Positions 30,921-39,485 of a stretch of 64,000 nt of DNA are shown piece after piece. The stretch's first letter is position 1. Each line of letters starts with the position of its first letter. The DNA comes from Mycobacterium sp. JS623 (GTDB lineage Bacteria; Actinomycetota; Actinomycetes; Mycobacteriales; Mycobacteriaceae): the NCBI RefSeq assembly GCF_000328565.1, contig NC_019966.1:5828001-5892000 (forward strand), written 5' to 3'. The position numbers were made by a program, and so were the translations under genes. The notes beneath the pieces are model-generated. The model was not told where the DNA came from. It made no database searches and was given only the letters and a program-made list of their open reading frames with translations.

Positions 30921-32291
30921 GTGGCTAAAGCGCGTTCGCAGTACCGCTGCTCGGAATGCCACCACGTCACCCCGAAATGGGTTGGCCGGTGTCCTGATTG
31001 CGGCACCTGGGGCACCGTCGATGAAGTCGCGGTGCTGGCCGCGGTCAACGGCTCGGCAGCCCGTCGCGCGGTCGCGCCGACCTCTCCCGCGGTGCCGATC
31101 AGCTCGATCGACCCGGGCAACACCCGCCACTTCCACACTGGCGTCAGTGAATTGGACCGTGTGCTCGGCGGCGGTCTGGTCCCCGGCTCGGTGACTCTGC
31201 TCGCGGGTGACCCGGGCGTCGGCAAGTCGACACTGCTGCTCGAGGTCGCCCACCGCTGGGCACAGGCAGGCAGGCGCGCGCTGTACCTCTCCGGCGAGGA
31301 GTCCGCGGGCCAGATCCGGCTGCGCGCCGAACGTACGCGCTGCACCCACGACGAGGTCTACCTGGCCGCCGAATCGGATCTGCAGATGGCGCTCGGCCAC
31401 ATCGACCAGGTGCAGCCCAGCCTGGTGGTCGTCGACTCGGTGCAGACCATGTCCACCACGGAGGCCGACGGCGTCACCGGCGGAGTCACCCAGGTGCGGG
31501 CGGTCACGACGGCACTGACCATGACCGCCAAGACATCCGGCGTGGCAATGCTTCTCGTCGGCCACGTCACCAAGGACGGCGCGATCGCCGGGCCGCGCTC
31601 CCTTGAGCATCTCGTCGACGTGGTGCTGCACTTCGAGGGCGACCGCACGTCGGCCCTGCGAATGGTGCGCGGCGTGAAGAACCGCTTCGGCGCCGCCGAC
31701 GAGGTCGGCTGTTTCCTGTTGCACGACAACGGAATTGAGTGCGTCGCCGACCCGTCGGGCCTGTTCCTGGACCAGCGGCCCAAGCCAGTGTCGGGCACCG
31801 CGGTGACGGTCACGCTCGACGGCAAACGACCGCTGATCGGCGAAGTGCAGGCACTGATCGGCTCGCCTGCCAGCGGTTCGCCGCGCCGGGCGGTCAGCGG
31901 CATCGATTCCTCGCGCGCAGCGATGATCACCGCGGTGCTGGAGAAGCGCGCCCGGCTGCCCGTCGGTACCAACGACATCTATCTGTCGACGGTCGGCGGC
32001 ATGCGGCTGACCGACCCGTCCTCGGATCTGGCGGTGGCACTTGCGATCGCGTCCGCCTATACCGACCTTGCGATGCCCGCCAACGCCGTGGCGATCGGAG
32101 AGGTCGGGCTGGCAGGCGATTTGCGCCGGGTCAGCGGCATGGAACGCAGGCTCTCGGAGGCGGCCAGGCTGGGCTTCGGCTGCGCCATCGTGCCCGCCGG
32201 CGTCACGTCGGTGCCTACGGGATTGCGGGCCCTGCCCGCCGACAACATTCAGACGGCGTTGCGGGTGCTCAGGGAGATCAGTCAGACTTGA
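30921..32291 (+). CDS. radA: DNA repair protein RadA
   Basis: A RecA-like ATPase of 456 residues that promotes branch migration during recombinational repair. It has an N-terminal four-Cys zinc finger ([19 protein letters not shown], residues 10-28), Walker [10 protein letters not shown] (about 95-103), Walker [11 protein letters not shown], the RadA-specific KNRFG motif ([11 protein letters not shown]) and a C-terminal Lon-protease-like domain ([14 protein letters not shown] to [14 protein letters not shown]). It starts at GTG and is followed after 26 bases by disA. The radA-disA pair is conserved in actinobacteria and suggests a joint role in monitoring DNA damage. Equivalent to Rv3585. Confidence 0.95.
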   Translation: MAKARSQYRCSECHHVTPKWVGRCPDCGTWGTVDEVAVLAAVNGSAARRAVAPTSPAVPISSIDPGNTRHFHTGVSELDRVLGGGLVPGSVTLLAGDPGVGKSTLLLEVAHRWAQAGRRALYLSGEESAGQIRLRAERTRCTHDEVYLAAESDLQMALGHIDQVQPSLVVVDSVQTMSTTEADGVTGGVTQVRAVTTALTMTAKTSGVAMLLVGHVTKDGAIAGPRSLEHLVDVVLHFEGDRTSALRMVRGVKNRFGAADEVGCFLLHDNGIECVADPSGLFLDQRPKPVSGTAVTVTLDGKRPLIGEVQALIGSPASGSPRRAVSGIDSSRAAMITAVLEKRARLPVGTNDIYLSTVGGMRLTDPSSDLAVALAIASAYTDLAMPANAVAIGEVGLAGDLRRVSGMERRLSEAARLGFGCAIVPAGVTSVPTGLRALPADNIQTALRVLREISQT

Positions 32292-32317
32292 CGCCGGCCC
32301 ATTCCTAGGGAGGCGCG

Positions 32318-33436
32318 ATGGCCGTCAAGGCGAGCGGCAGGTCGAGCCGCACCGTGGTGCAGCTGGCGCGGCCCACCCTGCGGGAGACCATCGCGCGGCT
32401 GGCGCCAGGGACCGCGCTGCGCGACGGGCTCGAGCGCATCCTTCGCGGGCGCACCGGCGCGCTGATCGTGATCGGCTACGACGACAGCGTCGAGGGCATC
32501 TGCGACGGCGGCTTCGAGCTCGACGTCCGCTACGCGCCGACCCGACTGCGCGAGCTGTCCAAGATGGACGGCGCTGTCATCTTGTCCACCGACGGCGGCC
32601 GCATCGTCCGGGCCAACGTGCAGCTGGTGCCCGACCCGTCGATCCCCACCGAGGAGTCCGGTACCCGGCACCGGTCGGCCGAGCGCACCGCAATCCAGAC
32701 CGGCTATCCGGTCATCTCGGTCAGCCACTCGATGAGCATCGTCACGGTGTACGTCGCAGGCGAGCGTCACGTGATCCCGGATTCGGCGGCCATCTTGTCG
32801 CGCGCCAACCAGACCATCGACACGCTGGAGCGCTACAAGACCCGGCTCGACGAAGTCAGCCGTCAGCTGTCCACCGCCGAGATCGAAGACTTCGTGACCC
32901 TGCGCGACGTGATGACCGTCGTGCAGCGCCTGGAGATGGTGCGCCGCATCAGCCTCGAAATCGACTCGGACGTGGTCGAATTAGGCACCGACGGACGTCA
33001 GCTCAAGCTGCAGCTGGAGGAACTCGTCGGCGACAACGACACCGCCCGCGAGCTGATCGTGCGCGACTACCACGCCAACCCCGATCCCCCGACCGCCGCT
33101 CAAGTCAGTGCCACGCTCGAGGAGCTCGACTCGCTTTCGGACAACGAACTTCTCGACTTCACCACGCTGGCAAGGGTTTTCGGCTATCCGTCGACGGCAG
33201 AAGCGCAGGACTCCGCGATGAGCTCGCGCGGCTACCGCGCGATGGCGGGCATCCCGCGATTGCAGTTCGCTCACGTCGACCTGCTGGTGCGGTCATTTGG
33301 CTCGCTACAAGGACTGCTGGCCGCAACGTCTGACGACCTGCAATCGGTGGAAGGCATTGGTTCGATGTGGGCACGCCACATCCGGGAAGGCCTGTCGCAG
33401 CTTGCCGAGTCGACGATCGCCGATCGGCTGGCTTAG
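32318..33436 (+). CDS. disA: Diadenylate cyclase DisA
   Basis: It makes the second messenger c-di-AMP from two ATP and scans DNA as an octamer. The 372-residue protein has the DAC domain (about 30-165) with [12 protein letters not shown] and the RHR signature in [13 protein letters not shown] linker helical region follows, then a C-terminal helix-hairpin-helix DNA-binding domain ([19 protein letters not shown]). GGGAGG precedes the ATG by seven bases. It follows radA closely and is probably cotranscribed. Equivalent to Rv3586. Its stop overlaps, tail to tail, the stop of a RidA-like remnant on the other strand. Confidence 0.95.
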   Translation: MAVKASGRSSRTVVQLARPTLRETIARLAPGTALRDGLERILRGRTGALIVIGYDDSVEGICDGGFELDVRYAPTRLRELSKMDGAVILSTDGGRIVRANVQLVPDPSIPTEESGTRHRSAERTAIQTGYPVISVSHSMSIVTVYVAGERHVIPDSAAILSRANQTIDTLERYKTRLDEVSRQLSTAEIEDFVTLRDVMTVVQRLEMVRRISLEIDSDVVELGTDGRQLKLQLEELVGDNDTARELIVRDYHANPDPPTAAQVSATLEELDSLSDNELLDFTTLARVFGYPSTAEAQDSAMSSRGYRAMAGIPRLQFAHVDLLVRSFGSLQGLLAATSDDLQSVEGIGSMWARHIREGLSQLAESTIADRLA

Positions 33437-33489
33437 TCCAAGACCGCCGTCGCTTCCAGCTCGATGAGATGTTCGGGGTCGTCGAGCGC
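33433..33489 (-). pseudogene. C-terminal remnant of a RidA-family gene
   Basis: The minus strand encodes [18 protein letters not shown] followed by TAA, which resembles the C-terminus of RidA/YjgF-type enamine deaminases. Upstream, the frame is lost within a few codons, and only about 50 further bases separate it from the YihY gene start. No start codon or catalytic Arg region is present, so this is a truncated fragment. The identification rests on 18 residues only. Confidence 0.4.
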
Positions 33490-33551
33490 CGATTCAGTGT
33501 CCCCGCACCGGGGTATCACCCACGCGGATGTAGGGCAACGGGGTGATCGTG

Positions 33552-34541
33552 ATGGTGCGCTGGCTTGATCGGCTGCAGCGACGAAGCCGCGCGGCGGGAT
33601 TCGTCATCGCGGTGATCTACAAGTACGTCGACGATCAAGGCAGCTACCTGGCAGCGCTGATCACCTACTACGCGTTCCTGTCGCTGTTTCCCCTGCTCTT
33701 GCTGCTGACCACGACGTTGGGCGTCGTACTTGCCGGACATCCCGACTTGCAACAACAGGTGCTGACGTCCACGCTGCGCCAATTCCCGGTGATCGGCGAT
33801 CAGCTCAGCGAACCCCGCAGGCTCAGCGGTGGGCCGGGCGGGGTCGCCGTCGGCATTGCCGTTGCCTTATACGGCGGTTTGGGAATCGGGCAGGCGATCC
33901 AGAACGCGATGGACTCCGTGTGGGCCGTGCCGCGCAACATCCGACCAGATCCGCTGCGATCGCGTCTGCGTAGTCTGGTGATGCTCATCGTGCTGGGCTC
34001 CGCGGCGATCGCGTCCACGGTGATCTCGTCGATCGGGCATGTCACCGACTCGTTCGGGATCCTCAGCAAGGCGGGGCTTGTGCTGGCGGCCGTGGCGATC
34101 AACGCGGCGGTCTGCGTGGTGCTGTTCAAGGTGACCACCGCCCACGAGCTGACGTGGGGCGACGTCTTGCCCGGTGCACTCATCGCTGCTGTCATCTGGC
34201 AACTGTTGCAGTGGTTCGGAGCCGGCTACGTCTCCCACACCGTGAAGACCGCCAGCGCCACCAACAGCATCTTCGCGCTGGTACTCGGTCTGCTGGCGTT
34301 TCTGTATCTGGTCTCGATCAGCCTGGTGCTGTGCGCGCAAGTCAACGTGGTTCGCGCGAAACGGCTCTATCCGAGGTCGCTGCTGACCCCGTTCACCGAC
34401 AACGTCGAGCTCACCCGCGCGGACCGCCGGACGTACACCGGTCGGGCAAAAGCAGAGCGGGCCAAGGGATTTCAGCACGTCCGAGTCACATTCGACGAGC
34501 CGGAGAACAAGCCTGGATCGTCACCGCCCATCGAGCACTGA
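33552..34541 (+). CDS. YihY/UPF0761-family inner membrane protein
   Basis: A 329-residue integral membrane protein with about six hydrophobic segments. Family features are AALITYYAFLSLFPLLLLL near the N-terminus, the middle GGLGIGQAIQNAMDSVWAVP and the last helices FALVLGLLAFLYLVSISLVL. The family was once called ribonuclease BN, but that activity is not supported; the role is probably in the envelope and unknown. The C-terminal 70 residues are polar and cytoplasmic. ATG 33552 has ACGGGG upstream; GTG 33543 is an alternative start. It is convergent with the next gene. It is not part of the M. tuberculosis disA neighbourhood as I know it, so it is a species-level insertion. Confidence 0.85.
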   Translation: MVRWLDRLQRRSRAAGFVIAVIYKYVDDQGSYLAALITYYAFLSLFPLLLLLTTTLGVVLAGHPDLQQQVLTSTLRQFPVIGDQLSEPRRLSGGPGGVAVGIAVALYGGLGIGQAIQNAMDSVWAVPRNIRPDPLRSRLRSLVMLIVLGSAAIASTVISSIGHVTDSFGILSKAGLVLAAVAINAAVCVVLFKVTTAHELTWGDVLPGALIAAVIWQLLQWFGAGYVSHTVKTASATNSIFALVLGLLAFLYLVSISLVLCAQVNVVRAKRLYPRSLLTPFTDNVELTRADRRTYTGRAKAERAKGFQHVRVTFDEPENKPGSSPPIEH

Positions 34542-34557
34542 CGGGATCATCGAACCT

Positions 34558-35460
34558 CTACTCGAGGCCGTTTCGGAGCAACTCCCACGCGAGGCGGCGA
34601 GCTTCGGCGGCCCTGGTCTGCATGATCCGCTGCACGGTCCTGATCGAATCCGCCTTCGGCGTGCGGCCGTCGACCACGGCGTCGTGGACGTCCTCTGCGA
34701 CCCGGATCGCCATCACCGCGGCCTCGTTCACTTGGTTCAGCGAACGATGCAGGCGGTCATCTTCGATGAGGACGTTGGCGTTGCTGACCTCGACGGAAAA
34801 GTCGTTCACCACCCGACTGATCTGCTCGAAGATCGGGTTCATCGCCTGCTCGCGCTCGTCGCGGTCCTCGATGCGCAGGATGCGGGCGCCCTCGTTCCAC
34901 AGCGTGGCGAGCATCTGGGTGTGCCCGTTGACGGCTCGCGACACCTCGACCATCGCCTGCTTCTGAAGCTGATTGAGCAGATGCATGCGCTCGACACGGG
35001 CCAGCTCCCGCTGCGCCTCCACCTCCGCGCGGAACACCTTTTCGCGGGCTTCCATCTCGACCCTGTGCAACGCCTGCGTCATCGCGATCTCGCGTGCTGT
35101 CCGCTCCTCGGCGGCTACCAGTTCGATGCGCAGTCGTTCGGCCGCCGCCGCGGCGTGCTGATTGGCCTGGCGCTGAACGGTGAGCGTCTGCCACATGGTC
35201 ACAAGCGCGACACAGAATACGGCCGCACCGAAGAACCACTCCGCCTTGGCCCCGAGTTCGCCGCGGCTGAAGAAGATGAACCACGCGATCGCGAGAAAGC
35301 TCGCGGCGCCGCAAGCAAACCAACCGATGGTGTGCCAACCCTGCCGACGGGGTTCAGGGCTAACCGGCGCGGGAGGAGGTGGCGTCAGGGCCGCGAGTGC
35401 GTCCACCCCTTGAAGCGCCGAATCTTCGGTGGCCCTACCGGATTGCACCAGACCGGTCAT
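34558..35460 (-). CDS. Hypothetical membrane protein with cytoplasmic coiled coil
   Basis: I do not recognise this 300-residue protein. Residues 1-40 are Pro-rich and polar. Two hydrophobic segments follow (about 44-64, GWFACGAASFLAIAWFIFF, and 74-92, FFGAAVFCVALVTMW). Residues 95-175 are a strongly charged heptad-like helix (AERLRIELVAAEERTAREIA), and the remainder is helical with many Arg and Glu. The pattern suggests a membrane-anchored scaffold or sensor with a long cytoplasmic coiled coil. The ATG at 35460 has GGAGG six bases upstream; the frame extends further to 35493. It is divergent from the 190-residue hypothetical gene. Confidence 0.7.
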   Translation of the reverse strand: MTGLVQSGRATEDSALQGVDALAALTPPPPAPVSPEPRRQGWHTIGWFACGAASFLAIAWFIFFSRGELGAKAEWFFGAAVFCVALVTMWQTLTVQRQANQHAAAAAERLRIELVAAEERTAREIAMTQALHRVEMEAREKVFRAEVEAQRELARVERMHLLNQLQKQAMVEVSRAVNGHTQMLATLWNEGARILRIEDRDEREQAMNPIFEQISRVVNDFSVEVSNANVLIEDDRLHRSLNQVNEAAVMAIRVAEDVHDAVVDGRTPKADSIRTVQRIMQTRAAEARRLAWELLRNGLE

Positions 35461-35598
35461 TGGCGACCTCCGTTCACGCGAGCCTGCGGCCATGCCCGTT
35501 CAGACTAGGGCCGCACCGGTCGAGCCGTCTGCCCGGGACCGCTAGGGTCAACCCGTACTCACTGCTATCGGATTGACCCGCTAGAGAATTGAGGGCCC

Positions 35599-36171
35599 AT
35601 GGCACTACCCGTTTCACAGGAAGGTGATTCGGCGATCATCGTCGACCTCTCCGAGGCGGCGATGCACATGTACACGGCAGCCATCGACGCGTTGCCCTTC
35701 CAAGAGGACAGGAAATTCCACAAACGCGCCGAGGTGGTCTTGGAGGGCCTGCGAAAGTTGCGGGCGGCGCTGACCGATGCGGCAAGTACACCCAGGCCCT
35801 CATCCGCGGTCATCGTCGCGCTGAGCAATGTGCGGCGGCGCTACGAGTCTCTGGTCGAGCACGCCGCGGCGGCGCCGGGATCGCGCCTTGGCCTTCAGAT
35901 GTATGCCACCCGCATCCACGCCAAGCTCTCTGCCACCGAAGTCGAAAACGGGGCGGGACTTCGCACCGGTCTGCTCGACGAGCTTGAGGCCGGGGCAACT
36001 CCCACCGAAGAGGAAGCGGAGAGGATCACCGAGGCGATCGCCGCTCTCGGCGGTGTGCCCGGAACCGAGCACCTGCGACCGCACGTGCCGGCGCCTGAGA
36101 CCACGGCTGACGAGCCCGAGGAGTCACACGTCAACGGCTGGAACGAAGAACTCGTCGAAAACGCTGGCTAG
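35599..36171 (+). CDS. Hypothetical protein
   Basis: A 190-residue soluble, mostly helical acidic protein that I do not recognise. It opens with MALPVSQEGDSAIIVDLSEA, and a basic helical stretch (about 33-60) contains FHKRAEVVLEGLRKLRAAL. The second half is Glu/Ala-rich (EAGATPTEEEAERITEAIAAL), and the tail is disordered. No signal peptide, membrane segment or catalytic motif is visible. It is divergent from the coiled-coil membrane protein, and together they may form an inserted pair. Its stop overlaps by four bases the end of the convergent Rv3587c-like gene. Confidence 0.6.
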   Translation: MALPVSQEGDSAIIVDLSEAAMHMYTAAIDALPFQEDRKFHKRAEVVLEGLRKLRAALTDAASTPRPSSAVIVALSNVRRRYESLVEHAAAAPGSRLGLQMYATRIHAKLSATEVENGAGLRTGLLDELEAGATPTEEEAERITEAIAALGGVPGTEHLRPHVPAPETTADEPEESHVNGWNEELVENAG

Positions 36172-36944
36172 CCACCCTGCGGCGGTGCCGGAGCCGGCTG
36201 GTTTTGCGGCATCTGCTCGCCCGGTGGGGGCGCGGCCGCAGCAGGCGCGAGCATGAACGGCACGGTCGCCGACCGCAGGTTGCCCAGCTGCACGACGAGG
36301 TTGTACGTGCCAGGCCCGATCGGCTGACGCGGCAAGGGGCACTGCGGAGCTGAGCCCATCCCCGTCCAGGTCACCTCGGTCGTCACCTGCTCACCGGGTT
36401 GGAACGTCTTGACCAGCGTCTCGTTTGACGGCGCACAGTCGAGGTTCGACCACAGCCGCTGGTTGTCCAGCGAATAGACGTAGGCGGCCAGCACCGCGGC
36501 ACCAACGTCGCGCCGGCACGCGACAAGTCCGATGTTCGTGACGACCATGGTGAACTTCGGCTGATCGCCCACGACGTACTGCGGCTGGTTGGTGATGCCC
36601 TTGACTGCGAGCGTGGAGTCGGGGCAGTCGTCGCCTTCCTTGAGCACCGGCGGCGGCACTACGGCAGCCGTCGGTGTTGGTGTCGGTGGCGGGGCCTGTT
36701 GGGCCGGCGGCATCACCGGGGTCTTGACCTCGGGATTCTCCCCGGGAAGCGGGGTCGGCGCGGCCGCCTGAGCGGGCGTCGGCTTCTCGGCGGGCTTGCT
36801 TGGGCTGGTCGTGCTGTTCATCACGATCATCACCACGACCGCGGCGACGACGCCGACGACGAGGACCGCTATGCCCAGCGCGAGTGCCCTGCGGCGCCAG
36901 TAAATCTGCGTCGGTAGCGGGCCATGCGGTTCTAGATCCAGCAC
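36168..36944 (-). CDS. Membrane-anchored Pro-rich protein (Rv3587c-like)
   Basis: A 258-residue protein with a short basic N-terminus (LDLEPHGPLPTQIYWRRR), one transmembrane helix (about 20-42, LGIAVLVVGVVAAVVVMIVM), a Pro/Ala-rich spacer and an extracytoplasmic beta domain (about 95-235) with four Cys (DDCPDS, ACRRDV, DCAPSN, QCPLPR) likely to form disulfides. The C-terminus is again Pro-rich. I placed the start at GTG 36944 because the conserved sequence begins there; an upstream ATG at 36968 is in frame. It sits in the position of Rv3587c beside carbonic anhydrase. The function is unknown, probably in the cell envelope. Confidence 0.75.
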   Translation of the reverse strand: MLDLEPHGPLPTQIYWRRRALALGIAVLVVGVVAAVVVMIVMNSTTSPSKPAEKPTPAQAAAPTPLPGENPEVKTPVMPPAQQAPPPTPTPTAAVVPPPVLKEGDDCPDSTLAVKGITNQPQYVVGDQPKFTMVVTNIGLVACRRDVGAAVLAAYVYSLDNQRLWSNLDCAPSNETLVKTFQPGEQVTTEVTWTGMGSAPQCPLPRQPIGPGTYNLVVQLGNLRSATVPFMLAPAAAAPPPGEQMPQNQPAPAPPQGG

Positions 36945-37000
36945 AACTTCACGGTAAGGGCAGGTCATGCTGCCTCGTCCGAGGTGACTCGGCGTGTCGG

Positions 37001-37064
37001 CGATGAGCGCTTGCGCGAAGAGCAGAAATCCGCGATGAGCGCTTGCGCGAAGAGCAGAAATCCG
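37001..37064 (+). repeat. Exact 32-bp tandem duplication (two copies)
   Basis: Bases 37001-37032 and 37033-37064 are identical. The unit begins CGATGAGCGCTTGCGCGAAG and ends AGCAGAAATCCG. It lies between carbonic anhydrase and the Rv3587c-like gene. Its core GATGAGCGCTTGCGCGAAGA also appears, with one extra C, at 29508-29531 in the carD-ispF gap. It looks like a mycobacterial interspersed repeat. Confidence 0.85.
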
Positions 37065-37069
37065 CGGGT

Positions 37070-37690
37070 TCAGGCTTCGCCGATGTCGCCCAGATGATCG
37101 CGCAGCACCACCTTGCCGTCGGCCAAGTGGTAGGTGAGGCCGACGATCGCCACTGTCCCCGCCGCGAGCCGTTCGGCGATGGCTGCCGACCGAATCCGCA
37201 GTTGGCTGACGGTGTCGTTGACGTGCCGTGTTTCGAACTCATCGACCCGCGTCAAGCCGGCGTGGCGGCCCTGCAAGACGGTGGGCGTGATGCGTTCCAC
37301 GATGTCGCGCACATACCCGTCAGGCACCTCGCCGTCGTCGAGCACGGACAACGTCGCCTTCACCGCGCCGCAGCTGTCATGGCCCAGCACGACGATCAGC
37401 GGCACATTCAGCACCGTCACCGCGTACTCCACGGATCCAAGCACCGCGGAATCGATGACGTGGCCGGCGGTGCGCACCACGAACATGTCGCCGAGACCCT
37501 GGTCGAAGATGATCTCGGCGGCCACTCGGCTGTCGGCGCAGCCGAACACCACCGCGGTTGGCTTTTGTCCCTCGGCGAGGCTGGCGCGGTGGTCGATGCT
37601 CTGGCTGGGGTGTTCGGGCTTGCCGGCGACGAATCGCTCGTTACCCTCCTTGAGTGCTTTCCACGCGGTCACTGGATTCGTGTTGGGCAT
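37070..37690 (-). CDS. canB: Beta-class carbonic anhydrase
   Basis: It catalyses the reversible hydration of CO2 to bicarbonate with a zinc ion. The 206-residue sequence contains the zinc ligands Cys and Asp/Arg in CADSR (about 50-54) and His and Cys in GHDSCGAV (about 103-110), plus VVRTAGHVIDSAVLGSVEYA typical of the beta class. The start is the ATG at 37690 (MPNTNPVTAWKALKEG), matching Rv3588c as I recall it; a GTG or ATG a few codons upstream is possible. This ATG and the ATG of divergent mutY share the same CATG. Confidence 0.92.
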   Translation of the reverse strand: MPNTNPVTAWKALKEGNERFVAGKPEHPSQSIDHRASLAEGQKPTAVVFGCADSRVAAEIIFDQGLGDMFVVRTAGHVIDSAVLGSVEYAVTVLNVPLIVVLGHDSCGAVKATLSVLDDGEVPDGYVRDIVERITPTVLQGRHAGLTRVDEFETRHVNDTVSQLRIRSAAIAERLAAGTVAIVGLTYHLADGKVVLRDHLGDIGEA

Positions 37691-38588
37691 GGCCGACATT
37701 GTGCAGGAATATCAGGCTGTGATCGATTCGCGTGAGTTATCACGCTGGTACGCGCACGCACAGCGCGAGCTGCCGTGGCGTCGACCAGGCGTGACCCCGT
37801 GGCAGATCCTGGTCAGCGAGTTCATGCTGCAGCAGACGCCGGTTTCGCGAGTCGAGCCGATCTGGCTGGCCTGGGTGGATCGCTGGCCGACGCCTTCGGC
37901 GACCGCGACGGCCAGTGCGGCCGATGTGCTGCGGGCCTGGGGCAAGCTCGGTTACCCGCGACGGGCCAAGCGGCTCCACGAATGCGCGACGGTGATTGCC
38001 GAGCAGTTTGACGGTCGGGTGCCCTCCGATGTCGAGACGCTGTTGACGCTGCCGGGGATCGGCGCCTACACCGCACGCGCCGTCGCTTGTTTCGCTTATC
38101 AACAGCGGGTGCCGGTCGTCGACACGAATGTGCGCCGGGTGGTCGCGCGGGCGGTGCATGGAAGGGCCGACGCGGCCGCCTCTTCGTCACCGCGCGACCT
38201 CGACGACGTCGCCGCGCTGTTGCCGAACAATGCCGGCGCACCGCAGTTTTCGGCGGCGCTGATGGAACTGGGTGCGACGGTGTGCACTGCTCGCTCACCG
38301 AAGTGTGGTGTCTGCCCGTTGAGCGCGTGCGCATGGCGTTCGCGCGGCTATCCGGCCGGCACCGAGGCCCGCCGCGTACAGAAGTACGCGGGCACGGATC
38401 GTCAGGTCCGAGGCCGGCTGCTGGATGTGTTGCGCGGCAACGACTCTCCGGTGACACGCGCCGAACTTGACGTGGCGTGGTTGGCCGATACCGCGCAACG
38501 CGACCGGGCGTTGGATTCGTTGCTCGTCGACGGGTTGGTCGAGCAGACCACCGATGGTCGGTTCGCACTGGCGGGCGAGGGTGACTAG
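37689..38588 (+). CDS. mutY: A/G-specific adenine glycosylase MutY
   Basis: It removes adenine mispaired with 8-oxoguanine and is part of oxidative-damage repair. The 299-residue protein has the catalytic Glu in ILVSEFMLQQTPVSRV, the helix-hairpin-helix LPGIGAYTARAVACFA followed by the catalytic Asp region PVVDTNVRR, and a [4Fe-4S] loop of four Cys in CTARSPKCGVCPLSAC. It is short for a MutY: the C-terminal domain is reduced, as in the M. tuberculosis protein Rv3589. The frame is open far upstream (to 37134) but that stretch is antisense to carbonic anhydrase; the conserved part starts near ATG 37689, which overlaps the divergent carbonic anhydrase ATG. Confidence 0.93.
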   Translation: MADIVQEYQAVIDSRELSRWYAHAQRELPWRRPGVTPWQILVSEFMLQQTPVSRVEPIWLAWVDRWPTPSATATASAADVLRAWGKLGYPRRAKRLHECATVIAEQFDGRVPSDVETLLTLPGIGAYTARAVACFAYQQRVPVVDTNVRRVVARAVHGRADAAASSSPRDLDDVAALLPNNAGAPQFSAALMELGATVCTARSPKCGVCPLSACAWRSRGYPAGTEARRVQKYAGTDRQVRGRLLDVLRGNDSPVTRAELDVAWLADTAQRDRALDSLLVDGLVEQTTDGRFALAGEGD

Positions 38589-39448
38589 TCGACAGGAACC
38601 CAGCGTCGGGCCGCCCTCGCCAGCAGCGATGGCTTGAACCGCCAGGTGTCTACATCCGCGACATCCCATGCATACGTGGGGGTTTCACCATCCAACAGCG
38701 CGCGAAGGCCGGGCAGGCACAACTCAGTCGCAGACCAGTCGTAGAGCAAGCGGAGCCGCGGTTGGATGACCCCGACGTCGAGCAAGCGACCGAAGCCATG
38801 CTCGGCGTTGATGTAGGTGTCGACGTCATCACCGAGTGGATAGCTGTCGGGGAGCACTCGTGACAACGACATGAAGATGCCCGTCATGCCGACGCGCGGA
38901 TCGCCTGCCCGACGACCAAGCGGCGCAAGCCAACCCAGGGCCAGGCGTGGCGCAGCCACCAGGGCGTGCGCGAACAGCACACGAACCAGAACCACGTTGA
39001 TGAAGAACCGCTCGACCCGTCGTTCCGCTTTCGCGAGTTCCTCGTGAGCCAAGTAACCACCGACGATGCTCACGTTGTGGGCCCGATACCAATTGCGCGC
39101 GGTTGGCGAACGGATGAAGTCGAGGTGCGCCGTCACGCCGGGCCCGCTGGCCTCACCGGTGTAACCGAATGCGAACGCGCGGGCTTCGGCCGTATCGCGC
39201 AGCAGACCTTCGTTCACCGTCCGCCACCACGGGCTGCCCGGGCGGGGGTCGCCAGGCGGGTTCAGCAGCCCACGGCGCAGTTGCCAACCCATGAACGCCG
39301 ACGCCGCCCGCCGATACGGAAGATAGCCGCGGTCCACACCACGGGGCACTTCATACAGCCGGCGCAGCAACGCCAACCGGGCCGCCGGATCGTCCCGGAC
39401 ACTGTTTATGGCCGAACGGGCATAAGCCACAGCGCAATTGCGCGACAC
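38585..39448 (-). CDS. Hypothetical protein, conserved-looking
   Basis: A 287-residue protein that I cannot assign. It is rich in Arg, Leu and Trp, with no signal peptide. It contains a helical, partly hydrophobic middle (FFINVVLVRVLFAHALVAA) and motifs such as FGYTGEASGPGV and WDVADVDTWRFKPSLLAR. The internal segment could be an amphipathic or membrane-associated helix. The start at GTG 39448 is uncertain; other in-frame starts exist. It is convergent with mutY (four-base overlap) and divergent from the hydrolase-cyclase gene, 38 bases away. Confidence 0.6.
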   Translation of the reverse strand: MSRNCAVAYARSAINSVRDDPAARLALLRRLYEVPRGVDRGYLPYRRAASAFMGWQLRRGLLNPPGDPRPGSPWWRTVNEGLLRDTAEARAFAFGYTGEASGPGVTAHLDFIRSPTARNWYRAHNVSIVGGYLAHEELAKAERRVERFFINVVLVRVLFAHALVAAPRLALGWLAPLGRRAGDPRVGMTGIFMSLSRVLPDSYPLGDDVDTYINAEHGFGRLLDVGVIQPRLRLLYDWSATELCLPGLRALLDGETPTYAWDVADVDTWRFKPSLLARAARRWVPVD

Positions 39449-39485
39449 CGCTCGATTGTGTCATCAGTGGCATTAGCCTGGGGCT

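Noticed and set aside
37134..37688. Upstream extension of mutY
   Set aside because: It lies antisense to carbonic anhydrase, and conserved MutY sequence begins only near 37689.
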